This document shows positions 53,637 through 62,135 of a stretch of DNA of 64,000 nucleotides, in pieces. Within the stretch, counting starts at the first letter, position 1; every line of letters begins with the position of its first letter. Made by a program: the position numbers and the translations under genes. The notes below the pieces were generated by a model, which made no database searches, had not been told where the DNA came from, and saw nothing but the letters and a program-made list of their open reading frames with translations. Source of the stretch: Microbacterium sufflavum. Lineage in GTDB: Bacteria; Actinomycetota; Actinomycetes; Actinomycetales; Microbacteriaceae. The DNA is taken from NCBI RefSeq assembly GCF_023101165.1, contig NZ_CP078076.1, forward strand, positions 2,666,001-2,730,000. Reading direction: 5' to 3'.

Positions 53637-54064
53637 GGATCTGGTCGTTGCATCCGGTGTACCTCGACCGGCAGGGCCTCGTGGCGTGCTGGCGCGAGAC
53701 CCTGCTCGCTCAGGCTGTGCTCGCCGGAACGACGAAGGGCTATCGCGAGCACCCCCAACTGGCGCGCTTCCGCGAGGCACCCGAGCCGTCGACGGCGGTG
53801 TCGGCCTATCTGCGCGATCTTGCGGATGAGGCTGACGCGCGTGGCTACCGCTTCGATCGCTCGCGCATCCGTACCCTCGGCACCACTGTGCCGCCCCTCG
53901 AGGTCACCACCGGTCAACTCGACCTCGAGTGGCGCCATCTGCGTGCCAAGCTCGCCGCCCGAAGCCCGGACCGCCTGGCCCTGCATGCGCACACGCACCG
54001 TCCGGCGCCTCATCCGCTGTTCGTCGTGGTCGAGGGCCCCGTGGCGTCGTGGGAACGGGCGTGA
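53633..54064 (+). CDS. Pyrimidine dimer DNA glycosylase-like protein
   Basis: A 143-residue protein of the Pyr_excise family (T4 endonuclease V-like). The opening MRIWSLHPVYLDRQGLVACW and the helix QAVLAGTTKGYREHPQLARF are characteristic of the actinobacterial form. T4 endonuclease V uses its N-terminal threonine as nucleophile; here the start is MRIWSLHP, so activity on UV dimers should not be assumed. It is coupled by ATGA overlap to the methyltransferase and convergent with map. Confidence 0.85.
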   Translation: MRIWSLHPVYLDRQGLVACWRETLLAQAVLAGTTKGYREHPQLARFREAPEPSTAVSAYLRDLADEADARGYRFDRSRIRTLGTTVPPLEVTTGQLDLEWRHLRAKLAARSPDRLALHAHTHRPAPHPLFVVVEGPVASWERA

Positions 54065-54073
54065 CGTCGCGGG

Positions 54074-54856
54074 TCAGTCGACGCCGAGGAAGGAACGGTC
54101 GGTGAGGATGATCGGCCCGTCATCCGTGATCGCGATGGTGTGCTCCGAATGCGCACCGCGGGAGCCGTCGACGCTGCGCAGCGTCCAGCCGTCGGGGTCG
54201 GTCACGAGCTCGTCGGTGGTCGCGAGGAACCACGGTTCGAGAGCCAGGACCAGGCCGGCGCGGAGCGGGAAGCCGCGGCCCGCTCTGCCGTCGTTCGCCA
54301 CATGCGGGTCTCCGTGCATGGTGCGTCCGACGCCGTGCCCGCCGAAGTCGGTGTTGATGGAGTAGCCCTCGCGGTGGGCGACGGCGGCGATCGCAGCGGA
54401 GATGTCGCCGATGCGGTTGCCCACGACAGAGGTCTCGATCGCGGCCGTGAGAGCCCGCTCGGTGGTGTCGATCAGGCGCAGGTCCTCGTCGCGCGGCGTG
54501 CCGACCACGAACGAGACGGCAGAGTCGGCCACCCATCCGTCGACGGACACCGCGAAGTCGAGGGTGACCAGATCGCCGTCGCGCAGGGTGTAGTCGTGGG
54601 GGAGGCCGTGCAGGACCGCGTCGTTCACGGAGGTGCAGATGACCTTGCCGAAGGGGCTCGCCCCGAAGGACGGGTGGTAGTCGATGTAGCAGGACTCCGC
54701 GCCCGCTCTGCGGATCATGTCGTGGGCGCGACGGTCGATCGCCAGAAGGTTGGTGCCCACTTTCGTCTCGTCGCGCAGGGTCGCCAGGGTCTCGGCGACG
54801 AACCGGCCTGCCGCGCGCATCTCGTCGATCTCTGCAGGGGTGCGCAGTTCGATCAT
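54074..54856 (-). CDS. map: Type I methionine aminopeptidase
   Basis: Removes initiator methionine from nascent proteins. It is 260 residues from the ATG at 54856 (MIELRTPAEIDEMRAAGRFV). Metal ligands lie in DLVTLDFAVSVDGWVADSAV, the histidine in GGHGVGRTMHGDPHV and the acids in LALEPWFL and HSEHTIAI. No N-terminal zinc-finger extension, so this is the short type Ia form. Confidence 0.95.
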   Translation of the reverse strand: MIELRTPAEIDEMRAAGRFVAETLATLRDETKVGTNLLAIDRRAHDMIRRAGAESCYIDYHPSFGASPFGKVICTSVNDAVLHGLPHDYTLRDGDLVTLDFAVSVDGWVADSAVSFVVGTPRDEDLRLIDTTERALTAAIETSVVGNRIGDISAAIAAVAHREGYSINTDFGGHGVGRTMHGDPHVANDGRAGRGFPLRAGLVLALEPWFLATTDELVTDPDGWTLRSVDGSRGAHSEHTIAITDDGPIILTDRSFLGVD

Positions 54857-54953
54857 GGGTGTCCTCTCGTTTCCTCCATTCTCCCTGATCGAAGCGCCCA
54901 GGGGAGCCGCGCGCTCAGAGCGAACACGCTGACCCGACGAGGGGCGATCGACG

Positions 54954-54959
54954 TAGCAT
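54954..54959 (+). promoter_or_regulatory. -10 box of the membrane protein gene at 54966
   Basis: TAGCAT, six bases before the ATG; leaderless arrangement. Confidence 0.6.
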
Positions 54960-54965
54960 CGGAGC

Positions 54966-55454
54966 ATGTGGTTGCGTCAGGCGTTCTTCCGGTGGCTCCT
55001 GCCGTCTGCCTTCGTGCTCCCGCTGTGGCTCCTCGTCGGCTGGGGCGTGTTCCAGGGCGGCTGGGCCATCCTGTGGGTGTTGCTCATCGCGATGCCGTCC
55101 GTCTTCATCGGGCAGCTCCTGCTCACACTGCTCACGCGTTCGCGGCCGTCGGTCCGCGCTGAGCGTGCCGTGTCCTGGTGGGATGTCGCCGGCTTCGCGC
55201 TGTGGCACGGCCTCACCATCGCGGTCGGGTTCTTCATCGACGGCGCGTTCGGCTGGTTGCTCGCGGCGGCGATCGTCGTCGGGATCGCGCTCGTCTGGCT
55301 GCAGCTGTGGCAGCTGTGGAACGAGGCCCGTGGCAGTGGGGCGCGCATCAGAGAGACCATCACGTGGTCCACGATCCCCGCCGCGGACGAGCCGACCGTG
55401 CGCGCGGAGCCCCATGAGATCATCGTCGTGCGCGAGAGTGATCCCCGGGACTGA
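54966..55454 (+). CDS. Small integral membrane protein, 162 aa
   Basis: A protein with about four hydrophobic segments: LLPSAFVLPLWLLVGWGVF, AILWVLLIAMPSVFIGQLLL, DVAGFALWHGLTIAVGFFI and GWLLAAAIVVGIALVWLQLW. A polar ~40-residue cytosolic tail follows (TITWSTIPAADEPTVRAEPH). No transport or enzyme motif is recognised. It has its own leaderless promoter and lies just upstream of the rplS leader. Confidence 0.85.
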   Translation: MWLRQAFFRWLLPSAFVLPLWLLVGWGVFQGGWAILWVLLIAMPSVFIGQLLLTLLTRSRPSVRAERAVSWWDVAGFALWHGLTIAVGFFIDGAFGWLLAAAIVVGIALVWLQLWQLWNEARGSGARIRETITWSTIPAADEPTVRAEPHEIIVVRESDPRD

Positions 55455-55463
55455 GTGACCGTT

Positions 55464-55492
55464 TTGGTCGCATCTGCCATCCGTGGCAGAAT
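55464..55492 (+). promoter_or_regulatory. rplS promoter
   Basis: -35 TTGGTC (55464-55469), 17 bases, and CAGAAT (55487-55492) with an upstream TGG extension. Predicted leader of about 125 bases. The 9-mer TGGCAGAAT is also present upstream of rpsP. Confidence 0.55.
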
Positions 55493-55623
55493 GGATTCTT
55501 GTGCCGTGACCGGCTCTGCCTCAGGGGAGCCCGCGGACGCGTCAGCGCCGTTCAGCACACACCCGTTCTTGTTCCTTCCATCATCATGCATCCGACCTGT
55601 GGCGAGTGCAGAGAGAGACGATC

Positions 55624-55971
55624 ATGCAGATCCTCGACGCCGTCGACGCGGCTTCGCTCCGTTCCGACATCCCCGAGTTCTTCCCCGGTGACACCGTCAA
55701 GGTGCACGTCAACATCACCGAGGGCAACCGCTCCCGTATCCAGGTCTTCCAGGGCGTCGTCATCGGCCGCCAGGGCGACAGCGTGCGCGAGACCTTCACG
55801 GTCCGCAAGATCAGCTTCCAGGTGGGCGTGGAGCGCACCTTCCCCGTGCACTCCCCGGTGATCGACCACATCGAGGTCGTCACGCGCGGTGACGTTCGTC
55901 GTGCGAAGCTCTACTACCTGCGCGAGCTGCGTGGCAAGAAGGCGAAGATCAAGGAGAAGCGCGACAACTGA
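55624..55971 (+). CDS. rplS: 50S ribosomal protein L19
   Basis: A 115-residue ribosomal protein at the 30S-50S interface. Signature segments: [40 protein letters not shown] and the basic C-terminal [21 protein letters not shown] at 55624 gives the family start MQILDAVD; an ATG 18 bases earlier adds MQRETI, which is not conserved. A strong terminator follows. Confidence 0.96.
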   Translation: MQILDAVDAASLRSDIPEFFPGDTVKVHVNITEGNRSRIQVFQGVVIGRQGDSVRETFTVRKISFQVGVERTFPVHSPVIDHIEVVTRGDVRRAKLYYLRELRGKKAKIKEKRDN

Positions 55972-55988
55972 GTCGCAGCTTCCTCACA

Positions 55989-56017
55989 GCACCCCGGGAC
56001 ACGATGTCCCGGGGTGC
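55989..56017 (+). terminator. Rho-independent terminator of rplS
   Basis: GCACCCCGGGAC (55989-56000) pairs perfectly with GTCCCGGGGTGC (56006-56017) and is followed by TTTGT. Confidence 0.85.
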
Positions 56018-56089
56018 TTTGTCGTGCGCGGGGTGTGCGACCCTTGTTACTGCCGTGTGCCAACGGTGCTCCACTCGAGAAGGAACCAG

Positions 56090-56815
56090 ATGACTGACTC
56101 TCCGTCCGCACGTCCGACGAGAAGGCGCCGCGGGTTCCTGGTCTTCCTCCGTGATGTGCTGGTGATCGTCCTGATCGCGGCGCTGGTGTCGTTCGTCATC
56201 AAGACGTTCGTCGTCCGCTCGTTCTATATCCCCTCGGCCTCGATGGAGCGGACGCTACTCATCAACGACAGGATCCTCGTCGACGAGCTGACACCGCGCT
56301 GGACCGGCTACGAGCGGGGCGACGTGGTCGTGTTCAAGGACCCCGGGGGATGGCTCGACGGTCAAGTGCAGACACCGGCGCAGCCGCCTCTGATCCAGGC
56401 TGTGGATTGGGTGCTGAACTTCGTGGGTATCTCGGCGACGGACTCGCAGGACCATCTCGTCAAGCGCGTGATCGGGGTCGCGGGCGACCACGTGGTGTGC
56501 TGCAACGCGCTGGGGCAGATTACGATCAACGGTGCACCGATCGACGAGCTCGGATACCTCAACCTCCCGCAGGGCGACACCGCCGCCTCCAACGAGCCGT
56601 TCGACGTGGTCGTGCCTGAGGACTCGGTGTGGCTCCTGGGCGACAACCGCGATCGCTCGCGAGACGCGCGCGCCCACCAGGATCTCCCGAGCGGCGGCTT
56701 CGTGCCCGTCGGCAACATCGTCGGCAAGGCGTTCCTGACGACCTGGCCGCTCGATCGGTTCGGCACGATCGACGGGCATCACGAGATCTTCAACGGGGTA
56801 CCGGAGTCGGAATGA
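56090..56815 (+). CDS. lepB: Signal peptidase I
   Basis: Cleaves signal peptides from exported proteins. It is 241 residues, with a basic N-terminus and one membrane anchor (VLVIVLIAALVSFVIKTFVV). The catalytic Ser51 lies in YIPSASMERTL and the general-base Lys125 in LVKRVIGVAGD. The box E-like motif LLGDNRDRSRDARAHQ is present. GAAGGAA precedes the ATG. The stop overlaps the rnhB start as ATGA. Confidence 0.95.
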   Translation: MTDSPSARPTRRRRGFLVFLRDVLVIVLIAALVSFVIKTFVVRSFYIPSASMERTLLINDRILVDELTPRWTGYERGDVVVFKDPGGWLDGQVQTPAQPPLIQAVDWVLNFVGISATDSQDHLVKRVIGVAGDHVVCCNALGQITINGAPIDELGYLNLPQGDTAASNEPFDVVVPEDSVWLLGDNRDRSRDARAHQDLPSGGFVPVGNIVGKAFLTTWPLDRFGTIDGHHEIFNGVPESE

Positions 56816-57471
56816 CCGTCGTCGCGCCCCGTCTGACGCTCGAGCGACGGCTCCTCGGCGAATGCGAGCTGATCATCGCGCTCGACGAGGTCGGTCGCGG
56901 TGCCCTCGCGGGGCCGGTCGCCGTGGGGGCCGCCGTGATGGACGCCAAGGGAGCGCGCCGGCGGGTTCCCGAGGGTCTGCGCGATTCGAAACTCGTCACG
57001 GAACGACGGCGCCCTGAGGTGGCTGCGCGCGCCGCGGCGTGGGTCCAGGCCTCCGCCGTCGGCTGGGCAACGGCGAGGGAGGTCGACGAGGTGGGGATCA
57101 TGCGGGCGCTCGGTCTCGCCGCGTCGCGGGCCGTTCAGGCCGTGGTGGACCAGGGGGCCGCCCTCGAGAATGCGCTGGTGCTGCTCGATGGGAATCACGA
57201 CTACGTGTCCCGCGTCCATCCCGTCCCCCTCCGTGTGCGGCCGGTGGTCAAGGCCGACCGCGACTGCGCCTCCGTGTCGGCCGCCTCCGTGATCGCCAAG
57301 GTCGCACGCGACGGGCACATGGCCGAGCTGCACGAGGGTCATAGCGGCTATCAGTGGGATCGGAACAAGGGCTACGCGAGCCCCGAGCATCGGGACGCCA
57401 TCCGCGCTCTGGGCCTGTCACCGTTCCACCGGTCGTCCTGGGCGATCGCCGATGCCCCGACGCTCTTCTGA
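56812..57471 (+). CDS. rnhB: Ribonuclease HII
   Basis: Removes RNA from RNA-DNA hybrids and misincorporated ribonucleotides. It is 219 residues. The DEVGRG motif (LDEVGRGALAGPVAVGAAV) carries the first catalytic Asp-Glu; others are in LLDGNHD and VVKADRDCASVSAASVIAKV. The start at 56812 overlaps the lepB stop; in-frame codons upstream fall inside lepB. Confidence 0.95.
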   Translation: MTVVAPRLTLERRLLGECELIIALDEVGRGALAGPVAVGAAVMDAKGARRRVPEGLRDSKLVTERRRPEVAARAAAWVQASAVGWATAREVDEVGIMRALGLAASRAVQAVVDQGAALENALVLLDGNHDYVSRVHPVPLRVRPVVKADRDCASVSAASVIAKVARDGHMAELHEGHSGYQWDRNKGYASPEHRDAIRALGLSPFHRSSWAIADAPTLF

Positions 57472-57524
57472 GGGCGCCCGCGGATACCGCTCCGTGCGGT
57501 CCGCCGCCATAGGATGGAGTCATC

Positions 57525-57851
57525 ATGGATGAGGAAGCCTTCGACGACTACGACCGCGAGCTCGAGCTGGCGCTGTTCCGTGAGTACCGTGACGTCGTCT
57601 CGCAGTTCCAGTACGTGGTCGAGACCGAGCGGCGCTTCTACCTCGCCAACGAGGTCAACGTCGTGCGACGCGACACCGAGCACGACTTCTACTTCGAGAT
57701 CTCCATGAGCGATGTCTGGGTCTGGGACATCTATCGCGCGGACCGCTTCGTGAAGGCCGTGCGGGTCCTCACCTTCAAGGACGTCAACGTCGAGGAACTG
57801 CAGCGACGCGAGTTCGAGCTCCCGCAGGAGCTGTCCCTCGACGGCGAGTGA
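57525..57851 (+). CDS. DUF2469-family protein
   Basis: A 108-residue acidic protein conserved across Actinobacteria between rnhB and yraN, as here. It starts MDEEAFDDYDRELELALFRE, has YVVETERRFYLANEVNVV and ends with a helical region VLTFKDVNVEELQRREFE. No known function or motif. A TAGGAT box lies nine bases before the ATG (57510-57515), suggesting a very short leader. Confidence 0.9.
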   Translation: MDEEAFDDYDRELELALFREYRDVVSQFQYVVETERRFYLANEVNVVRRDTEHDFYFEISMSDVWVWDIYRADRFVKAVRVLTFKDVNVEELQRREFELPQELSLDGE

Positions 57852-57919
57852 CCTGACGCCGTCGTAGAGGTCCAGACGCGCCGGTCGGCTGCGACTCCCG
57901 TTCTGCACCGACCGCAGGA

Positions 57920-57948
57920 ACGAGGGTCTTCTCCGCGGCGTCCCTCGT
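57920..57948 (+). terminator. Possible terminator after the DUF2469 gene
   Basis: ACGAGGG (57920-57926) pairs with CCCTCGT (57942-57948), followed by AAAG rather than a U run. It lies in the 147-bp gap before yraN. Weak evidence. Confidence 0.35.
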
Positions 57949-57998
57949 AAAGCCCGACAGCCCCACGGCGCAGGGCGGGAGTGCGGGATCCTCTCCGC

Positions 57999-58361
57999 AT
58001 GGCAGCGAAAGACGAGCTCGGACGAGCGGGCGAACGACGTGCGGCGGAGTACCTCCGATACCGCGGGTACACCATCCTCGACCGGAACTGGCGGTGTGCG
58101 CAGGGCGAGATCGACATCGTCGCCCAGCGGGACGGATGGCTCGCGATCGTCGAGGTGAAGACACGGCGGAGCGCCGCATTCGGGCATCCGCTCGAGGCGA
58201 TCGATGCACGGAAACGCCGTCGTCTCTGGCAGCTCGCGTACGCCTGGCGGGCCGCGCACGCGGATGCGGTGGCGGGCCTGGCGCTGCGCCTCGAGGCGAT
58301 CGGGATCACCGGTCCGGACGCCGCGCAGGGCGTCGTCGACCATCTCGAGGACATCGCGTGA
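57999..58361 (+). CDS. YraN-family (UPF0102) endonuclease-like protein
   Basis: A 120-residue protein with the PD-(D/E)XK-like fold of the YraN family: ELGRAGERRAAEYLRYRGYT, GEIDIVAQRDGWLAIVEVKT(R) and a C-terminal helix. Nuclease activity is suspected for the family from the D..EVK motif, and the gene sits beside comM/dprA. ATG at 57999 is chosen; six codons further up (MRDPLR) appear non-conserved. It overlaps comM as GTGA. Confidence 0.92.
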   Translation: MAAKDELGRAGERRAAEYLRYRGYTILDRNWRCAQGEIDIVAQRDGWLAIVEVKTRRSAAFGHPLEAIDARKRRRLWQLAYAWRAAHADAVAGLALRLEAIGITGPDAAQGVVDHLEDIA

Positions 58362-59887
58362 CCACCGCGCGCACCTGGTCCGTCGCCCTCAACGGTGCTG
58401 TCGGACACCTCGTCGAGGTGGAGGCCGATCTGTCCAATCAGACGCCCGAGTTCCGCATCATCGGGCTTCCGGACAAGTCGCTCGGCGAGGCCGTACAGCG
58501 AGTCCACAACGCCTGTCAGAACTCCGGGCTGGATCTCCCACGGCGCCGTCTCACCGTCAACCTGTCGCCGGCCAGTCTCCCGAAGCACGGCTCGGCCTTC
58601 GACCTCGCCATCGCGATCGCCAGCCTCGCCACGGGCGGCACTCTGAACCAGCGAGCGGTCCGACGGACGGTACATCTCGGCGAACTCGGGCTCGACGGGA
58701 GGATCCGCCCGGTGCCCGGCGTCCTGCCGGCGGTCTTCGCCGCCGTGCGTGCGGGGTTCACCCAGGTCGTGGTGCCGCGCGGCAACGAGCCGGAGGCGCG
58801 GTTGGTTCCCGGTGTGGAAGTGCGGTCCGCGGCGTCGCTGGCCGAGGTCGCCGTCTGGCATGGCGCCGCCGTGGACGTGGACGACGTCGAGCCGGTCCTG
58901 CTTCCGGCCCCCGTCTCCCGGCGCGAGGACGAGCACGACCTCGCAGACGTCATCGGACAGGACGAGGCGGTCGAGGCCCTCATCGCAGCCGCCGCGGGCG
59001 GCCATCACCTGCTCCTCAGCGGTCCTCCTGGCGCGGGGAAGTCCATGCTCGCCGCACGTATGCCGGGGATCCTGCCGCTGCTCGATGAGCGAAAGGCGCT
59101 GGAGGTCGCATCGATCCGGTCGCTGAGCGGCGAGTCCGTCACCTCTCTGGACCGTCGACCTCCGCTGGAGGCGCCCCACCATACGGCCTCCACCGTGGCG
59201 TTGATCGGCGGAGGATCGCGCTCTGCGAGGCCGGGAGCCGTGGCTCGTGCGCATCGCGGGGTGCTGTTCCTCGACGAGGCGGCCGAGTTCTCCCGCGTCG
59301 CGCTCGACGCGCTTCGCCAGCCGTTGGAATCGGGGGTGGTGGACGTGCACCGATCCGGCTTCACCGCGCGTTTCCCTGCCCGCTTCCAACTCCTGCTCGC
59401 CACGAACCCGTGTCCCTGCGGCAACTTCGGTGTGCGGAACGCGGAATGCACCTGTCCGCCGAGCGCCGTCCGACGGTATGCCGCTCGGATATCCGGCCCT
59501 TTGCGTGACCGAGTCGACATCGATCTCGGGCTCACCCGTGTTGCCGCGTCGAAAGCCATCTCCGACGCGCGTGCTCGGGTGACGACGGCGTTCGCGCGTG
59601 AGCGCGTGCAGGCAGCACAGGAGCGCGCGGCGCATCGCTGGCGTGGGACACCCTGGCAGAAGAACGCCGAGGTGCCAGGTCCCGTCCTCCGACGGGCCCC
59701 GTTCCATGTGGAGAAGACCGAGCGGATGATCCTCGATCGTGCCCTCGAGCGCGGTGCGCTCACGCTCCGCGGTTACGACCGTGTGCTCAGGGTCGCGTGG
59801 ACGATGGCGGACCTCGCCGGCCGGGGGCGGCCCGGCGAAGAGGAGATCGGTCGCGCCTTGCACCTGCGTCGAGGGGTGGCGGCATGA
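58358..59887 (+). CDS. comM: ComM/YifB-family AAA+ ATPase (Mg chelatase-like)
   Basis: A 509-residue protein. The N-terminal Lon-like domain includes EFRIIGLPDKSLGEAVQRVH and RLTVNLSPASLPKHGSAFDL. The AAA+ core has Walker A LLSGPPGAGKSMLA, Walker B VLFLDEAAEF and the family-specific zinc-like NPCPCGNFG...CTC. The C-terminal Mg-chelatase helical lid follows. ComM is a hexameric helicase that extends branch migration during natural transformation. It starts on GTG overlapping the yraN stop and overlaps dprA by four bases. Confidence 0.94.
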   Translation: MTTARTWSVALNGAVGHLVEVEADLSNQTPEFRIIGLPDKSLGEAVQRVHNACQNSGLDLPRRRLTVNLSPASLPKHGSAFDLAIAIASLATGGTLNQRAVRRTVHLGELGLDGRIRPVPGVLPAVFAAVRAGFTQVVVPRGNEPEARLVPGVEVRSAASLAEVAVWHGAAVDVDDVEPVLLPAPVSRREDEHDLADVIGQDEAVEALIAAAAGGHHLLLSGPPGAGKSMLAARMPGILPLLDERKALEVASIRSLSGESVTSLDRRPPLEAPHHTASTVALIGGGSRSARPGAVARAHRGVLFLDEAAEFSRVALDALRQPLESGVVDVHRSGFTARFPARFQLLLATNPCPCGNFGVRNAECTCPPSAVRRYAARISGPLRDRVDIDLGLTRVAASKAISDARARVTTAFARERVQAAQERAAHRWRGTPWQKNAEVPGPVLRRAPFHVEKTERMILDRALERGALTLRGYDRVLRVAWTMADLAGRGRPGEEEIGRALHLRRGVAA

Positions 59888-61062
59888 TCGACGCTCTGCT
59901 CGCCGACGAGAGCACGTGTGCGGTCGCCCGTCGGATTCGAGGAGGCCAATCCGAAGGACTTGCGGACGTCGTCGCCCGCGCGGCTTGGAGCGTCATCGCC
60001 GAACCCGGAGATGCCGTCGCCGGAGTCTTGACGCAGGAGTTCGGGGCGGTGGGTGGGCTCCGCTACGCCTTCGACGCGAGTGCGCGCACGAAACCCGAAG
60101 TGCGCCGTGCCGGAGCTGTACGCGCGCTCGCTGAGGCGCGGAGGCGCTGGGCACCCCGCGCGTCACCAGCAGCGGTGTGTCGTGCGTTCCGCGCGGCGGA
60201 ATCGGTCGGGGCTCACCTCGTCGTGCCCGGTGACGCCTGCTGGCCGGTCCGTCTGTCCGATCTCGGCACACAGGCACCCGCGGCTCTCTGGGTGCGCGGG
60301 CGCTGCGAGCTCCTGGTTGCGCAGCCCCAGGTCGCCGTCGTCGGCGCGCGGGCTGCGACCGGGTACGGCGACCGCGTGGCGTCGGAGCTGGCGGGAGACC
60401 TGGCGACGACCGGCGCGGTGATCGTGTCGGGTGGTGCGTATGGCATCGACGGAGCGGCACACCGCGCTGCTCTCGGGGTGGGAGGGGAGACGGTCGCGGT
60501 GCTCGCCGGCGGCGTGGACCGTCTTTACCCCGCCGGTCATCACGACCTGTTGACGCGCATCGCGGAGCGCGGTGCCGTGGTGAGCGAGCCCCCGTGCGGG
60601 GCCGCTCCCACCAAGTGGCGGTTCCTCGCTCGAAACAGACTCATCGCGGCGCTGGGGCATGCGACGGTCGTCGTCGAGGCGGGGTGGCGAAGCGGCTCCC
60701 TGAACACCGCGGGCCATGCCGCGACTCTCGGACGGCCCCTCGGCGCGGTGCCGGGACCCGTGACGTCCGCATCATCGGCCGGGTGCCATCGGCTCCTGCG
60801 GGAGTACGACGCGACCTGCGTGACGTCGGCCGCGGAGGTCAGAGAGCTCATGGGGGAGTCGGTGGGGGCGCCTCCTGGCGTCTCCTCCCTCGGCCCCGAT
60901 CGGAGTCGTGTCGAGGCAGCGATGAGCACGGCGGTCTCCCTGACGATCGCCGACATCGCGGAACGAGCGGGGGTCGAGGCAGGGCGGGCGCGCGCGATCC
61001 TCGGGCTTCTCGATCTGGAGGGCACCGTGCGCCGAGACGAGCGGGGGTGGCGCCGCCGCTGA
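59884..61062 (+). CDS. dprA: DNA-processing protein DprA
   Basis: Protects incoming single-stranded DNA and loads RecA during transformation. It is 392 residues. The Rossmann-like core has VAVVGARAATGYGDRVASEL, the signature IVSGGAYGIDGAAHRAAL, FLARNRLIAALGHATVVVEA and GRPLGAVPGPVTS. The C-terminal winged helix (SLTIADIAERAGVEAGRARA) completes the fold. It is coupled to comM by ATGA. Confidence 0.95.
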   Translation: MIDALLADESTCAVARRIRGGQSEGLADVVARAAWSVIAEPGDAVAGVLTQEFGAVGGLRYAFDASARTKPEVRRAGAVRALAEARRRWAPRASPAAVCRAFRAAESVGAHLVVPGDACWPVRLSDLGTQAPAALWVRGRCELLVAQPQVAVVGARAATGYGDRVASELAGDLATTGAVIVSGGAYGIDGAAHRAALGVGGETVAVLAGGVDRLYPAGHHDLLTRIAERGAVVSEPPCGAAPTKWRFLARNRLIAALGHATVVVEAGWRSGSLNTAGHAATLGRPLGAVPGPVTSASSAGCHRLLREYDATCVTSAAEVRELMGESVGAPPGVSSLGPDRSRVEAAMSTAVSLTIADIAERAGVEAGRARAILGLLDLEGTVRRDERGWRRR

Positions 61063-61138
61063 GTTGCCCGTGTACTGCCGAACGTCGCGGTGCGGCGGGG
61101 CGCAACGAACTCGCCGACGATCCGGGCAAGCTGGAGAC

Positions 61139-62041
61139 GTGGATTACGCAGTCGCGGTGGAGGCGTTCACCGACCACCTGGAGAAGGTGCGCCGGCTCTC
61201 GCCCGCGACCGTGCGCGCCTACCGTGCAGACCTGCGAGACCTCGGGTCCACGGTGGGCATCGGGCCGGTGGCGAGCGTGGATCTGGAAGATCTCCGGGAG
61301 TGGCTCTGGCAGGCGACCCAGCGTGGCGACGCCCGCTCCACCCTGGCACGACGCGCGGCCGCCGCACGATCCTTCTTCGCCTGGGCGCGCGAACGCGAGC
61401 TGATCGCGACCGACCCGAGCATCCGCCTCGTGGCCCCCAAACGAGCGAAGACGCTGCCGACCGTGGCGTCGAAGGACGCGATGACCCAGTTGCTCGACGC
61501 GCACCGCGCGGCCGCGAGCGACGGAGACCCGGTGGCACTGCGAGATCACGCGATCCTGGAGCTCCTGTATGGGGCAGGCATCCGCGTCTCCGAGTTGTGC
61601 GGCCTCGACGTCGACGATGTCGACCTCGAGCGCGGGACCGTCCGCGTCCTCGGCAAGGGCGCGAAGGAGCGGGTCGTGCCCTTCGGGGCTCCGGCGGTCG
61701 TGGCCACAGGTGCGTACCTCACCCGTGCCAGGCCCACGCTGCTCGCCCGCGCCATGTCCCCCGGAACGGCAGTCTTCCTCGGAGCGCGAGGGGGACGCAT
61801 GGGACCGCGAGCCGTGTACGCCCTGGTGGCCCGAGCGCTGGCGCCGGTCGTGGGGGCGGAGACGATCGGCCCGCATGCGCTGCGACACAGCGCGGCGACC
61901 CACCTCCTCGACGGAGGCGCGGATCTGCGTGCCGTGCAGGAGATCCTCGGCCACGCCAGCCTGGGCACGACCCAGATCTACACGCATGTCTCCGCGGAGC
62001 GCCTCACGGCGACCTATCGTCTCGCTCATCCCCGCGCCTGA
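61139..62041 (+). CDS. xerC: Tyrosine recombinase XerC
   Basis: Site-specific recombinase that resolves chromosome dimers at dif with XerD. It is 300 residues from GTG at 61139, after GGAG. The N-terminal SAM-like domain is FTDHLEKVRRLSPATVRAYR. Catalytic residues are in GAGIRVSELCGL (Arg), LGKGAKERVVP (Lys), HALRHSAATHLL (His/Arg), LGHASLGTTQIYTH (His and nucleophile Tyr). It could be XerC or XerD by sequence alone; its position after dprA favours XerC. Confidence 0.92.
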   Translation: MDYAVAVEAFTDHLEKVRRLSPATVRAYRADLRDLGSTVGIGPVASVDLEDLREWLWQATQRGDARSTLARRAAAARSFFAWARERELIATDPSIRLVAPKRAKTLPTVASKDAMTQLLDAHRAAASDGDPVALRDHAILELLYGAGIRVSELCGLDVDDVDLERGTVRVLGKGAKERVVPFGAPAVVATGAYLTRARPTLLARAMSPGTAVFLGARGGRMGPRAVYALVARALAPVVGAETIGPHALRHSAATHLLDGGADLRAVQEILGHASLGTTQIYTHVSAERLTATYRLAHPRA

Positions 62042-62064
62042 CGGCGCCCGAGCCGCTCACGTCC

Positions 62065-62094
62065 CGCACCCCTGTTGCAGCACCCCGGGGTGCG
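62065..62094. terminator. Convergent hairpin between xerC and the M23 gene
   Basis: CGCACCCC (62065-62072) pairs with GGGGTGCG (62087-62094). The palindrome GCACCCCGGGGTGC (62080-62093) is a competing short hairpin. Likely terminator for both convergent genes. Confidence 0.5.
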
Positions 62095-62135
62095 ACGGGC
62101 TCGCGAGGAGGCTGCCGGTCGTCGGACCCGCCGGA

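Noticed and set aside
53633..54064. Active T4-type endonuclease V
   Set aside because: Family resemblance is good, but the N-terminal threonine nucleophile of the phage enzyme is not present at the start, so only a family name is given.
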